From NCBI GenBank assembly GCA_002711845.1, contig PASF01000001.1, positions 479,537 to 543,536 on the forward strand: a stretch of DNA of 64,000 bases. Direction: 5' to 3'. The notes under the pieces were generated by a model that saw only the letters and a list, made by a program, of their open reading frames with translations, made no database searches and had not been told where the DNA came from. The stretch is from Gammaproteobacteria bacterium (GTDB lineage Bacteria; Pseudomonadota; Gammaproteobacteria; Pseudomonadales; Pseudohongiellaceae). Below are positions 53,877 to 62,065 of this stretch, piece by piece. Positions within the stretch are counted from its first letter, which is position 1. Each line of letters begins with the position of its first letter. The position numbers were made by a program, and so were the translations under genes.

Positions 53877-54041
53877 GTTCAGGAAAATCACCGTGAGCCA
53901 GGGTCAGTTGTATCCCAATCTTGCCGCAAGGCAGGGCTGTTTTCAATCAGTTAGCCGTGCGCCCCGCAGAATCAGTGCAATCGGTGCTCAGCGTGCGTAA
54001 AATGGTGTCCCAACCCGCAAGTTGTCTGTACAGGATACCGT

Positions 54042-54941
54042 ATGTCTGATGCCAGTTCTGCCAAACCCGCCAACCCGTCAACCGATATCTGCCAGCGGTT
54101 TCTGTTCGCAGACGCCGATGTTCGCGGTGAAATCGTGCGATTGACACGCAGCTATACCGATACGGTCAGCAATCATGCCTATCCGCCTGCAGTCAGCAAC
54201 CTGTTGGGCGAATTCCTGGCAGCAGCGGTATTGCTGGGGTCAGCGATAAAGTATGACGGACGTCTGGTATTACAGGTGCGTGGTGATGGCGAGCTGAATC
54301 TGATCATGTCCGAGTGCACCAGTGAGGGGGCCATTCGTGGCATAGCACGATTCGACAAGGCACCGGAGAGCGAGGATTTTGATGTCCTTACCGGCGAAGG
54401 CCTGCTGGTGATCACTGTTGACTCGCGCCGTTCTGATCCCTATCAAGGCATCGTGTCCTTGGAAGGCGGGTCGCTGGCGGCGTCGCTGCAAACCTACTTC
54501 GAGCAGTCCGAACAGCTGGAGAGCTGGTTCTGTTTTGCGGTGGATGAAGAGCAGGCCTGCGGCTTCCTGCTGCAACAGTTGCCCGGTGCAGCATCAGCCG
54601 ATGCCGACGTGCGTGAAGAGCGCTGGCAGCATCTGCAGACGCTGGCGCAAACGCTGACGGCCAGCGAAATGCTGGCGCTGAGCAATGAGCAGTTGCTCAA
54701 CCGCCTTTATCACCAGGAGGAGGTGAACCTGTTTCCGCCCCGACAGTTTCACTATCAATGCAGTTGCTCACGCGAGCGGACCGCCAAAGCGCTCGTCTCC
54801 ATCGGCAAGGAAGAGGTGGACAGTATCGTTATTGAACAGGGTGAGGTGAGTATTGCCTGTGAGTTCTGTGGCACGGATTATCGCTTTAATGCCTCGGAAA
54901 TTGCCTTGCTGTTCCAGGACCGCGGTGACCTGTTGCACTGA
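54042..54941 (+). CDS. hslO: Redox-regulated chaperone Hsp33
   Basis: A 299-residue Hsp33. The zinc/redox switch is Cys240, Cys242 (CSC) and Cys273, Cys276 (CEFC) near the C-terminus; under oxidative stress they form disulfides and turn on holdase activity. The N-terminal chaperone domain includes AAAVLLGSAIKYDGRL and RGDGELNLIM. Complete length for the family. It is followed by a lipoprotein gene. Confidence 0.95.
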   Translation: MSDASSAKPANPSTDICQRFLFADADVRGEIVRLTRSYTDTVSNHAYPPAVSNLLGEFLAAAVLLGSAIKYDGRLVLQVRGDGELNLIMSECTSEGAIRGIARFDKAPESEDFDVLTGEGLLVITVDSRRSDPYQGIVSLEGGSLAASLQTYFEQSEQLESWFCFAVDEEQACGFLLQQLPGAASADADVREERWQHLQTLAQTLTASEMLALSNEQLLNRLYHQEEVNLFPPRQFHYQCSCSRERTAKALVSIGKEEVDSIVIEQGEVSIACEFCGTDYRFNASEIALLFQDRGDLLH

Positions 54942-54983
54942 GTTTCGTCGCTATTTAACCGACTATCTGTCAGGAGAATCAAC

Positions 54984-55457
54984 ATGAAAGGATTTATCAC
55001 CCATGCGGGTGCCATCAGCCTCCTGGGCGCGCTGCTGGCCGCGTGCTCCGGGTCGGGGGCGGACGATCCGCGACCGCTCGATAACCCGGCGGTCTATCAG
55101 AATCACCAGGGGCCCTATCGCAGTGAGCGTGTGCAGGTCATTCTGCAGCCCACGCAGCGTACCGAAATCAAGGCGGTCATGCAGCAGGACCAGATACTCA
55201 TGTATCAGTGGGTTGCCAGTGCACCGGTGTACGTCGACTTTCATGGCCATGAGCCGGATGACGACTCCTATTGGTATCGCTACCGTGAGCAGGAGCAGGG
55301 CATGAGCGCCTTCGGCAGCCTGGTGGCACCGGTTACCGGCGAGCATGGCTGGTACTATCGCAATGACAGTGACGGTGAGATTGTCATCGACCTGCGTGTC
55401 ACCGGTTATTTCGACCGCGTCCGGGACCTGGGGATATTCGCTCAGCCCGAATCATAG
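54984..55457 (+). CDS. Hypothetical lipoprotein (GOLD/emp24-like C-terminus)
   Basis: A 157-residue lipoprotein (lipobox LLAAC, Cys21). The mature part is a predicted all-beta domain ending in GEHGWYYRNDSDGEIVIDLRV, typical of GOLD-like folds, after QWVASAPVYVDFHGHE. No family function is known. ATG has AGGAGA (54972-54977) upstream. It follows hslO by 42 bases and converges with the esterase gene. Confidence 0.72.
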   Translation: MKGFITHAGAISLLGALLAACSGSGADDPRPLDNPAVYQNHQGPYRSERVQVILQPTQRTEIKAVMQQDQILMYQWVASAPVYVDFHGHEPDDDSYWYRYREQEQGMSAFGSLVAPVTGEHGWYYRNDSDGEIVIDLRVTGYFDRVRDLGIFAQPES

Positions 55458-55458
55458 G

Positions 55459-56265
55459 TCAGCGCCGGGCACCGACCGTGTCAAAGAAGTTAACCACCTT
55501 CCTCATATTGGTCCGGTCACGGGCAATGAAATTGGTATGATCTGCGCCCTCAAGCTCGACATAAACATGAGGCATGCCGATTGCGCGCATGGCCGCTACC
55601 CAGCGCCGGGTCATTTCCACCGGCACCAGTTCGTCGTCGGTACCCTGGATAACCAGTATGGGGGTGTCCCTGATCGCGGACAGCATGGTGGGTGACTGCT
55701 GTGGATGGGGCGCCGGTGCGGCAACCGCGAGCGCAGCAAACATGCCGGGGTTGTTGGCAGCGATATGGTAGGTGCCGGCGCCGCCCATGGAGTGGCCCCA
55801 CAGATAAGTGCGCGCCTCGTCGATGGAAAATTCATCTTTTACCCTGCTGATCACATTCATGACATCGGCTTCACTGCGCCCGGCGTGCACCGGGTTTTCG
55901 GTAGCGCGCGAACCATACCAGCCTCGACGCACGTAACCCAGAGGCGTGACCACAATAAACCCGTATGCTTCAGCGTCATCCAGGAACCCTTCGTAGCCCA
56001 TCAGCCAGTCATAGGTTCTGCCCAGACCATGCAGCGACACAACCAGTGGCGCCGGTGTGCCTGCACGGTAACTGTCGGGTATAAAAACCGCATAGGGGAT
56101 GGTTTCACCGGTGGGTTCAAACACATAGCTGCGGTGCTGAACCCGGGGGTCATCAATCATGCTTTCGTTATCGGTCGTGTCACGCGTGGCCTGCACGGTA
56201 TGGCAGGTCAGCAGCACGGGCATCAGGGCCAGCATCATGGCCGCACGTTTCAGCAGGTTTCTCAT
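55459..56265 (-). CDS. Exported alpha/beta hydrolase (PHB depolymerase/LpqC-like esterase)
   Basis: A 268-residue exported hydrolase with a signal peptide (MMLALMPVLLTCHTVQA), GLGRTYDW near the oxyanion hole, the nucleophile motif GHSMGG, and a late Asp/His (GTDDELVP ... ADHTNFI). It resembles poly(3-hydroxybutyrate) depolymerase and feruloyl esterase families; the substrate is unknown. It follows ltaE by two bases on the same strand. Confidence 0.82.
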   Translation of the reverse strand: MRNLLKRAAMMLALMPVLLTCHTVQATRDTTDNESMIDDPRVQHRSYVFEPTGETIPYAVFIPDSYRAGTPAPLVVSLHGLGRTYDWLMGYEGFLDDAEAYGFIVVTPLGYVRRGWYGSRATENPVHAGRSEADVMNVISRVKDEFSIDEARTYLWGHSMGGAGTYHIAANNPGMFAALAVAAPAPHPQQSPTMLSAIRDTPILVIQGTDDELVPVEMTRRWVAAMRAIGMPHVYVELEGADHTNFIARDRTNMRKVVNFFDTVGARR

Positions 56266-56267
56266 GG

Positions 56268-57305
56268 TTATTGTGCCTCGCTCTTGAAGGTTTCAAACGC
56301 CTTGATCGCGCGCGCCAGCGCGTCGTCGTCGATATCAAGGTGGGTAACCAGCCGGATACTGTCCCGGCCCAGGCAGTCAGCCTTGATGTGATGCTGTTCC
56401 AGCCAATGTGCCAGCCGTTCCCGGTTGAGTCCGGCGACGTTGACGAACAGGATGTTGGTTTGCGGCATGTTCAGCGAATAGCCGGCATCCGCGAGCCGCT
56501 GCGCAAGCTCGTGTGCCCGGCGATGATCGTCCGCCAGTCGCTGGACATGGTGTTTCAGCGCATGCAACCCGGCGGCCGCCAGCAGGCCGCTCTGTCGCAT
56601 GCCGCCACCGCAGACCTTGCGCCAGCGCCGAGCCTGGTCAATGAACCCGGCAGGCCCGAGCAGCACGGAGCCTACCGGTGCGCCCAGGCCTTTGGACAAG
56701 CAGATGGACACGGTATCAAAGTGCCGGGTGATGTCCTGCAACTGACATTGCAATGCCACCGCGGCATTGAAGACGCGGGCGCCATCCAGATGCAGTTGCA
56801 GCCCGGTTCTGTCGGTCAGGCTTCTGGCCTGAGCCAGGTAGTCAAGCGGCAGCACGTTGCCATGCACGGTGTTTTCCAGGCACAACAACCGGCTGCGAGC
56901 GAAATGGCAATCATCCGGTTTGATCGCTGCTTCAACCTCGTTCAGATTCAGTCCGCCGAAGTCGGCCATTGGCAATGGCTGTGGTTGAATGCCGCCCAGC
57001 GCTGCTGCACCACCGCCTTCGTATTTGTAGGTATGAGCCTGTTGGCCCACAATATACTCATCGCCGCGACCGCAATGTGTCAGCAGTGCCACCAGGTTGG
57101 ATTGAGTGCCGGAGGGCATGAACAGGCCGGCCTCCATGGCCACGCTGTCGGCGAGCGTCTGTTCCAGTTGCCGGACAGTGGGATCCTCACCCCAGACATC
57201 GTCACCCACCGCAGCACAGAGCATGGCTTGCCGCATGGCGTCCGTAGGCTTTGTGACTGTGTCGCTGCGCAGGTCTACCCAGTCGTGGGTGTTGGTATCA
57301 GACAT
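56268..57305 (-). CDS. ltaE: Low-specificity L-threonine aldolase
   Basis: A 345-residue PLP enzyme that cleaves threonine or allothreonine to glycine and acetaldehyde. Motifs: DLRSDTVTKPT, FMPSGTQSNLVALL, LHLDGARVFNA and Schiff-base Lys205 in SICLSKGLGAPVGS. ATG 57305 is supported by AGAGGA. It is the first gene of a two-gene operon with the esterase. Confidence 0.93.
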   Translation of the reverse strand: MSDTNTHDWVDLRSDTVTKPTDAMRQAMLCAAVGDDVWGEDPTVRQLEQTLADSVAMEAGLFMPSGTQSNLVALLTHCGRGDEYIVGQQAHTYKYEGGGAAALGGIQPQPLPMADFGGLNLNEVEAAIKPDDCHFARSRLLCLENTVHGNVLPLDYLAQARSLTDRTGLQLHLDGARVFNAAVALQCQLQDITRHFDTVSICLSKGLGAPVGSVLLGPAGFIDQARRWRKVCGGGMRQSGLLAAAGLHALKHHVQRLADDHRRAHELAQRLADAGYSLNMPQTNILFVNVAGLNRERLAHWLEQHHIKADCLGRDSIRLVTHLDIDDDALARAIKAFETFKSEAQ

Positions 57306-57324
57306 GGTATCCTCTTGTGCTCTA

Positions 57325-57346
57325 GTGGTATGTCGGTGGTATGTCG
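57325..57346. repeat. Tandem 11-bp duplication upstream of ltaE
   Basis: GTGGTATGTCG occurs twice back to back (57325-57335 and 57336-57346) in the 88-base gap between ltaE and the FAD oxidoreductase gene. It may be a direct-repeat protein-binding site or a slippage product. Confidence 0.5.
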
Positions 57347-57393
57347 GCGAGTGGCATCGTCGCCTGCCACTGATCTTGCGCAGGGATTCTAAC

Positions 57394-58554
57394 ATGGACT
57401 CGCTTCAGCACACCGAAGACACGCCACTGCGTGATTCAATGACAACCCCGCCGCTTCTGCTGGCTGGCGCCGGCCATGCGCACCTGGTGATGTTCCGGCG
57501 CTGGCTCGACAGCGGCTACCGGCCACCACCCGGCACTGCGCTGATAAATCCTGATCGTCATGCCTGGTATTCCGGCATGATGCCCGGATTGATGGCCGGG
57601 CGCTATGGTGCTGAGCAGTGCGCAATCGCATTGGCGCCGCTGTGCCGGGAGCTGGGTATCAGACTGATACAGGACGTGGTGCGGTCGCTGGATGCCGCTA
57701 GCAACACCATGAGGCTGGGCAGCGGCATGGTGCTGGGCTATCAATGCCTGTCGATCAATACCGGTTCGCAGCCGCCCGCGCCGCCCGAGGATGATGGCAG
57801 CATTCAGGTGGTGCCCGCCAAACCATTCCCGGCGCTGCATCAGGCCTGGTCGGACTGGCGGGACCAGGCGCCCCCTGCCAGGCTGGGTGTGCTGGGCGGC
57901 GGTGCCGCTGCCATAGAGCTGGCACTGGCGATGCGGGCCAGTCTGGCAGACACTGAGCTGCATGTCTTCAGTGCCAGTGAATTGCTGGCACAACAGCCCT
58001 TTGGTCTGATCCAGCGTGTGCATGAAATGCTGGCAGAACGGCGCATTAGCGTGCACACGCAAACCCGAATCACCCGTATCGAGCATTGCCATGTCATGGC
58101 GGAGATGCGCCCGATTTGCCAGCTGGACGCCTTGGTCCTGGCTTCCGGTGCGGCGCCGCTGCACTGGTATGCGGATAGCGGGCTGGCGCAGGATGGGCAG
58201 GGTTTCCTGTGTGCCACAGAGACCCTGCAAAGCACATCACACCCGAACGTTTTTGTCAGTGGTGACAGCGCCTCTTTGCCGGGCAGCAAGAAGTCCGGCG
58301 TGTACTCAGTACGTCACGGGCCGGTGCTGGCTGACAATATTCAGTCTTTCCTGCAAGACCGCCCGTTGACCCGCTACCAGCCCCAAAAAAAGGCCCTGGC
58401 GCTGCTGGCGACAGCGGATGGCGGCGCGCTGACGAATGTCGGCGGCTGGACCCTGGGTGGTCGTCTGATCGGGCGGTGGAAGGACTGGCTGGATCAGCGC
58501 TTCATGGCGCGTCACCGAGTTGAAAATGCCCCAGGGGATGACACTGACCATTGA
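57394..58554 (+). CDS. FAD/NAD(P)-dependent oxidoreductase (SelD-N-like)
   Basis: A 386-residue pyridine-nucleotide-disulfide-type oxidoreductase, the module fused to SelD in some bacteria. Motifs: LLAGAGHAHLVMFRRW, WYSGMMPG, GVLGGGAAAIELALAM (second dinucleotide fold) and VFVSGDSASL. Here it stands alone and no selD gene is near. ATG 57394 has CAGGGA nine bases upstream; ATG 57439 is an alternative. Its end overlaps the convergent AlkD-like gene by 53 bases. Confidence 0.82.
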   Translation: MDSLQHTEDTPLRDSMTTPPLLLAGAGHAHLVMFRRWLDSGYRPPPGTALINPDRHAWYSGMMPGLMAGRYGAEQCAIALAPLCRELGIRLIQDVVRSLDAASNTMRLGSGMVLGYQCLSINTGSQPPAPPEDDGSIQVVPAKPFPALHQAWSDWRDQAPPARLGVLGGGAAAIELALAMRASLADTELHVFSASELLAQQPFGLIQRVHEMLAERRISVHTQTRITRIEHCHVMAEMRPICQLDALVLASGAAPLHWYADSGLAQDGQGFLCATETLQSTSHPNVFVSGDSASLPGSKKSGVYSVRHGPVLADNIQSFLQDRPLTRYQPQKKALALLATADGGALTNVGGWTLGGRLIGRWKDWLDQRFMARHRVENAPGDDTDH

Positions 58555-59647
58555 TCAGCAGATCGACCTGATGGCGGCCGCCATACAATTTGCGTGTGGT
58601 CAAAGGCGCCAGTGATATCTTTTTTGTAACAGCCAGCGATTGGCCGGCACCCAGTTCCGTTTGTAGCAGTTTGAAAACCTTGGCACGGGTGTTGCCGTTG
58701 GCCTTTACAAAATGTATCTGGAAATCGATCATCAGCGACTGGGTGCGGGCACTGCCGTTGGTGACAACGCAGGACAGGGCCGTGGTGTCGCCAATGCTGA
58801 GCTGTCGTGGCGCGATGTCGGCCTGCGTCACCGCAATGGCATCGGTGGCCTCATAACCGAGCAGTGCCAGGGCCCGTCGGTCGCCTGCTTTAATGACATT
58901 CCTCAGGGCATGTCGGACAAGCCACTGGCGCTCTTTGCCGGCCCCCTGATACCAGCGCTCAGCGGTGGCCAACAGCAGGTCGGGGTGGTCCTTGCCAATG
59001 TCATTCAGGTTGTTGGCGACCGAACGCCGCACGTACAGCGATGGATCGTCGCGCAGTTGTTCCAGTAGTGCCAGCACCGGTGATGGGTCTCGCTGGAACT
59101 CCGGCAGTCTTGATGCCCACGGCAGGCGCGGGCGAGTGCCTTCAGAGACCAGCCGCCGCACATGCTCGCTGGGGTCATCGAGCCACGCCTGCAGCTGCCT
59201 CAACGTCGCCTGCTGATGCTTCTGCAAAAACGGACGGATGCTGAATTCCGCAGTAAAGCGTTGTGTCAATTCATATTGGGCACGCATGGAAGGTTCGAAG
59301 TCTGCCAGGCCGTAACGTGCCACAAAAAATGTGTGCGGCATAAACAGGAACGGTGCCAGTGAACCGCCCTCACGATCCTGCGTCGGTGACGTGACACTGG
59401 TGGCCGCTTTGGCTGGCGGCAGCGACGCCAGCAGAATGTCGATGGCATGCGCATAATTGCCGGGCAGGGCGTGGAAAAGGCCGTCCGCCATATGCCAGCC
59501 GCGTGGCATCAACTCAAGACTGTCATAGTCCGGCAGCACATGAGCCAGAAAGTCCTGGCGCCGGAACTCGGGAGACACTGCGGCAATCATGTCAGCGATA
59601 CGATGGGGGATGTCAGGGCCGTACTGATTTTTCAGGGGTTCTGCCAT
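58502..59647 (-). CDS. DNA alkylation repair (AlkD/HEAT-like) protein
   Basis: A 381-residue helical-repeat protein of the DNA-alkylation-repair family (COG4335). Most of it is HEAT-like repeats (RQLQAWLDDPSEHVRRLVSEG, PSLYVRRSVANNLNDIGKDH, ERQWLVRHALRNVIKAGD), and the last about 110 residues form a beta-rich domain. It may bind alkylated bases without the usual base-flipping helix-hairpin-helix. The catalytic residues cannot be picked with confidence. Confidence 0.78.
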   Translation of the reverse strand: MAEPLKNQYGPDIPHRIADMIAAVSPEFRRQDFLAHVLPDYDSLELMPRGWHMADGLFHALPGNYAHAIDILLASLPPAKAATSVTSPTQDREGGSLAPFLFMPHTFFVARYGLADFEPSMRAQYELTQRFTAEFSIRPFLQKHQQATLRQLQAWLDDPSEHVRRLVSEGTRPRLPWASRLPEFQRDPSPVLALLEQLRDDPSLYVRRSVANNLNDIGKDHPDLLLATAERWYQGAGKERQWLVRHALRNVIKAGDRRALALLGYEATDAIAVTQADIAPRQLSIGDTTALSCVVTNGSARTQSLMIDFQIHFVKANGNTRAKVFKLLQTELGAGQSLAVTKKISLAPLTTRKLYGGRHQVDLLINGQCHPLGHFQLGDAP

Positions 59648-59660
59648 GATGCTGACTCTG

Positions 59661-59705
59661 TTGGGGCTCTTGGCGCTCTCGGGGCTCTCGGTTCTCTCGG
59701 CAGCA
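59661..59705. repeat. Imperfect 9-bp tandem repeat
   Basis: Units TTGGGGCTC, TTGGCGCTC, TCGGGGCTC, TCGGTTCTC, TCGGCAGCA lie head to tail in the 67-base gap between the AlkD-like and mipA-type genes. It is a short degenerate minisatellite. Confidence 0.6.
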
Positions 59706-59714
59706 CTGGCAGGG

Positions 59715-60626
59715 CTAGGGGCGCATGACTGTGCGTTCGCTTTCGATCAGTGACCAGATAAACCCGACAGCCAGGCCAACGGTGAAGTCGTCTTCAAACA
59801 GCGGGCTGTCACGATTCTCGGCGCCATGATGGAAACTGGTCTGCACACCGGCAAACAGGCGCGCCTTATCGTTGATATGCCAGGTACCGGAGAAGTTGAC
59901 GCCGGTGCCAAAGTAGCCTGATACCGCCTGATATTCAGGACGTGAGGCGTTGACGAACGCCGACTCGACATCATAAAAATAACCATGCACATCGCGTGTG
60001 GCCCAGACCGGCCTGATGGAGATTGACCCTTCCAGTTGCGGCGCGAAAAGACCGTAGTGGCGATACCGCAACATCGGTTCAAACACATAACCATGGTGGT
60101 CAACGCTACTGAAGTCGGTGGACAGCGCGGCTCGGGCCTGCAAGGATAGCTCGACCTCGCTGTAGCTGGTATCGCTGTATTCAAAGTCAGCCAGGCTGAA
60201 CACCAGTTGGGGGCCCACTTCAAAAATGAAATCCAGGTCGGGCATGCCCTCGCGCAACTCATTGCCATCGCTGTCGGCATCAAAGGCCGCTGCGAATGAC
60301 AGGGACAGCTCGTAGAAACTGCTTTCGGCGGCCACGGCGCGGGCTGCCTGGCCGTCACCGATACGCAGGACATCGCCGCGATACACCACATAGGGCAGGC
60401 CCAGGCCGCGGGCCTGATGCTGTGATGAGCCGGGGTAATGTGGCTGCACCAGCGCGCCTGCACCCAGGCCCAGCTCCCACAGGGGTTTTTCCACCATCAC
60501 TGCCGTTTCAATGGTGTCGGTCGCTTCGGTTGTTCCAGTTGCTTCGGCAGCCGCGACCGGCCAGGACAGCAACGGTGTCAGCAGCAGTAAAACCAGGGGA
60601 TTAAGGCAATGGCGGTGTGGTGTCAT
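59715..60626 (-). CDS. MipA/OmpV family outer-membrane protein
   Basis: A 303-residue outer-membrane beta-barrel with a signal peptide (LLLTPLLSWPVAAAE) and aromatic C-terminal strands. Family features: LGLGAGALVQPHYPGSSQH, PYVVYRGDVLRIGDG, FGTGVNFSGTWHINDKARLFAGV and a final GLAVGFIWSLIESE. MipA interacts with peptidoglycan enzymes in E. coli; other OmpV proteins are general porins. The start ATG overlaps the preceding S1/P1-nuclease stop (ATGA), which suggests coupling. Confidence 0.87.
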   Translation of the reverse strand: MTPHRHCLNPLVLLLLTPLLSWPVAAAEATGTTEATDTIETAVMVEKPLWELGLGAGALVQPHYPGSSQHQARGLGLPYVVYRGDVLRIGDGQAARAVAAESSFYELSLSFAAAFDADSDGNELREGMPDLDFIFEVGPQLVFSLADFEYSDTSYSEVELSLQARAALSTDFSSVDHHGYVFEPMLRYRHYGLFAPQLEGSISIRPVWATRDVHGYFYDVESAFVNASRPEYQAVSGYFGTGVNFSGTWHINDKARLFAGVQTSFHHGAENRDSPLFEDDFTVGLAVGFIWSLIESERTVMRP

Positions 60627-61648
60627 ATGGAACCTGTGATGGCTGATAAAGTACTGCCTATTCTTACGCCAGCTTCTGCCAGACGGATGGTGGCAGTGTG
60701 TTTCATGTCAACTTGGTATTGCTGGCTCAGGGTGATACTGCCCAGGCGAGTGCCGGCGTTTTCGCTGCGCCGGACATTGTCGATGACGGGTGCAGGATAC
60801 ACCTGGCGCAACAGAATCAGCCGGCTTTCGTGGAGCCAGCGAGTCGGTGTAAATGGTTGCTCTGCTGGCAGGTTGGCGGCCAGCCGGGTCAGGGTGGCCA
60901 GGCTGTCATTGAGCGCCGGGCCGCGCAATGCCTGATCCCACACGGCGTGAAGATTGCCGTTCTGGATACGGATAGCGTTGCCGCCGCGGTCACCGTCGGG
61001 GAACAGTCGTGCGGTGACCAGGCCGCCCGTGTGCAAGGGTTGATGAATATCTCCGATCAGATGGAGTAGCCAGCACAGGGCTAACGCCCGCTGGGCGGCG
61101 TCGGTGTCATGTTCAAGCTGCCAGTGCGCCCGTTCCAGCGCGGTCAGCACATTACCGGCGTGGGCCGGATGCCGACTGTTGCTTGCAGGTACGCCATCAA
61201 TATCCGGTAACGCCGGCGTATCGATGTACAGGTTGCCCTGGGTCTGTGCCTCGTCTCTGACCCAGGCGCCGTCAATCCAGTGCCAGTCGGGTTGATTATA
61301 GCGGGGGCGAATGGCGTCAGGCAGGCCACGTGCCAGATCGGGCCAGACAGCGGCCTGTCCCAATAACCAGCGGGTTTGCAGATCCCGCGGCGCTGCGCGC
61401 AGGTCCTCCGGCATGGCCTGCTCGAAATCGTTGGCAAAGCGCGGATGATGCTGCAATATCTGATGCCAGTGTTCGCGTTGTGCTGGCGTCAGGTGCTGGT
61501 AGGCGACATAGACACTGAGCCGGTGTCCGGTGGCATCCCATGCATGCAGGGCAGAGCTTGAGGTGATTGCCAGTAACAGACAAAAACAGCAGGCGCAGAG
61601 TCTGAGCCCAAAACCGGGCCAGGCACTAGGCAACATTTGGGCTGGCAT
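60623..61648 (-). CDS. S1/P1-type zinc nuclease (exported)
   Basis: A 341-residue exported nuclease/phospholipase-C-like enzyme. After the signal peptide (CLLLAITSSSALHA) the mature N-terminus is WDATGHR, whose Trp and His bind zinc; HLIGDIHQPLHTGG, DGDRGGNAI and WHWIDGAW supply further ligands. It degrades single-stranded nucleic acids and 3'-nucleotides, likely for phosphate or nucleotide scavenging. ATG 61648 has GGGAA six bases before it. A terminator aimed the same way lies upstream at 61718-61755. Confidence 0.85.
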   Translation of the reverse strand: MPAQMLPSAWPGFGLRLCACCFCLLLAITSSSALHAWDATGHRLSVYVAYQHLTPAQREHWHQILQHHPRFANDFEQAMPEDLRAAPRDLQTRWLLGQAAVWPDLARGLPDAIRPRYNQPDWHWIDGAWVRDEAQTQGNLYIDTPALPDIDGVPASNSRHPAHAGNVLTALERAHWQLEHDTDAAQRALALCWLLHLIGDIHQPLHTGGLVTARLFPDGDRGGNAIRIQNGNLHAVWDQALRGPALNDSLATLTRLAANLPAEQPFTPTRWLHESRLILLRQVYPAPVIDNVRRSENAGTRLGSITLSQQYQVDMKHTATIRLAEAGVRIGSTLSAITGSI

Positions 61649-61717
61649 GATGGTTCCCGTCTGCAGCAAAAATCAGAAGTGTAGCAGACCTGAGTGCGTG
61701 TCAGGTTCGCTGCAGGC

Positions 61718-61755
61718 AAAAAAATGCCCACGTGACACCTCGGCATCACGTGGGC
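61718..61755 (-). terminator. Strong intrinsic terminator (minus strand)
   Basis: GCCCACGTGA (61755-61746) pairs perfectly over 10 bp with TCACGTGGGC (61735-61726), followed by AT7 (61725-61718) on the minus strand. No annotated gene precedes it in that direction, which is the main argument for the small RNA. Confidence 0.88.
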
Positions 61756-61829
61756 TAGATCACCCATCAATGGAAAAGGGGAGAGTCAGTTCCATTTCTA
61801 GCAACTGATAGGGGAGTATCAGTGCTACG
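61718..61829 (-). ncRNA. Candidate sigma-54-dependent small RNA with two CUCCCCU loops
   Basis: On the minus strand a near-consensus sigma-54 promoter (61840-61855) points to a start near 61829. The transcript of about 112 nt folds into hairpin 1 (ACUGAUA 61823-61817, loop CUCCCC, UAUCAGU 61810-61804), hairpin 2 (AAUGGAA 61796-61790, 14-nt loop with CUCUCCCC, UUCCAUU 61775-61769), and hairpin 3, a terminator. The loop core CUCCCCU is the same in both upstream hairpins and could pair with AGGGGAG-like ribosome binding sites. No ORF or known RNA family is recognised. Confidence 0.65.
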
Positions 61830-61839
61830 CTTAAGATAA

Positions 61840-61855
61840 TGCATTGAGCGTGCCA
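61840..61855 (-). promoter_or_regulatory. Sigma-54 (RpoN) promoter of the small RNA candidate
   Basis: Reading the minus strand from 61855: TGGCACG-CTCA-ATGCA, against the consensus TGGCACG-N4-TTGCA; only one base differs. The GG (61854-61853) and GC (61842-61841) are separated by the required ten bases. Transcription would begin near 61829, six bases before hairpin 1. Confidence 0.7.
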
Positions 61856-61993
61856 GGTTTTTGTTTTATTTTGTATCCTGTTGAAAATGATGGTTATAAA
61901 TAAAAATGGCAGCTAAAACTGCGCTGGCGGCCTGGAAGTTTGGCTGTTGAGCCCTTACGCTGACGATGCTTTTTGGTTCTTTATGAGGGCGGT

Positions 61994-62012
61994 TGCACCA
62001 GTTTGAAGCGCA
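61994..62012. promoter_or_regulatory. Weak NtrC-like enhancer site
   Basis: TGCACCA-GTTTG-AAGCGCA: the left half matches NtrC (TGCACCA) fully, the right half only four of seven. It lies about 173 bases upstream of the small-RNA start, a workable enhancer distance. Confidence 0.35.
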
Positions 62013-62065
62013 CCTCATGGTTATTTGACAGCACAGTGTCAAGTTTGTGTTTCGGGAAAACTTTT

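Noticed and set aside
56271-57392. Plus-strand ORF of 373 residues opposite ltaE
   Set aside because: Antisense shadow; ltaE has all catalytic motifs.
61769-61823. Plus-strand reading of the two hairpins, with GGGGAG loops like CsrA/RsmA sites
   Set aside because: The plus strand lacks a terminator after these hairpins and a promoter before them; the minus strand has both.
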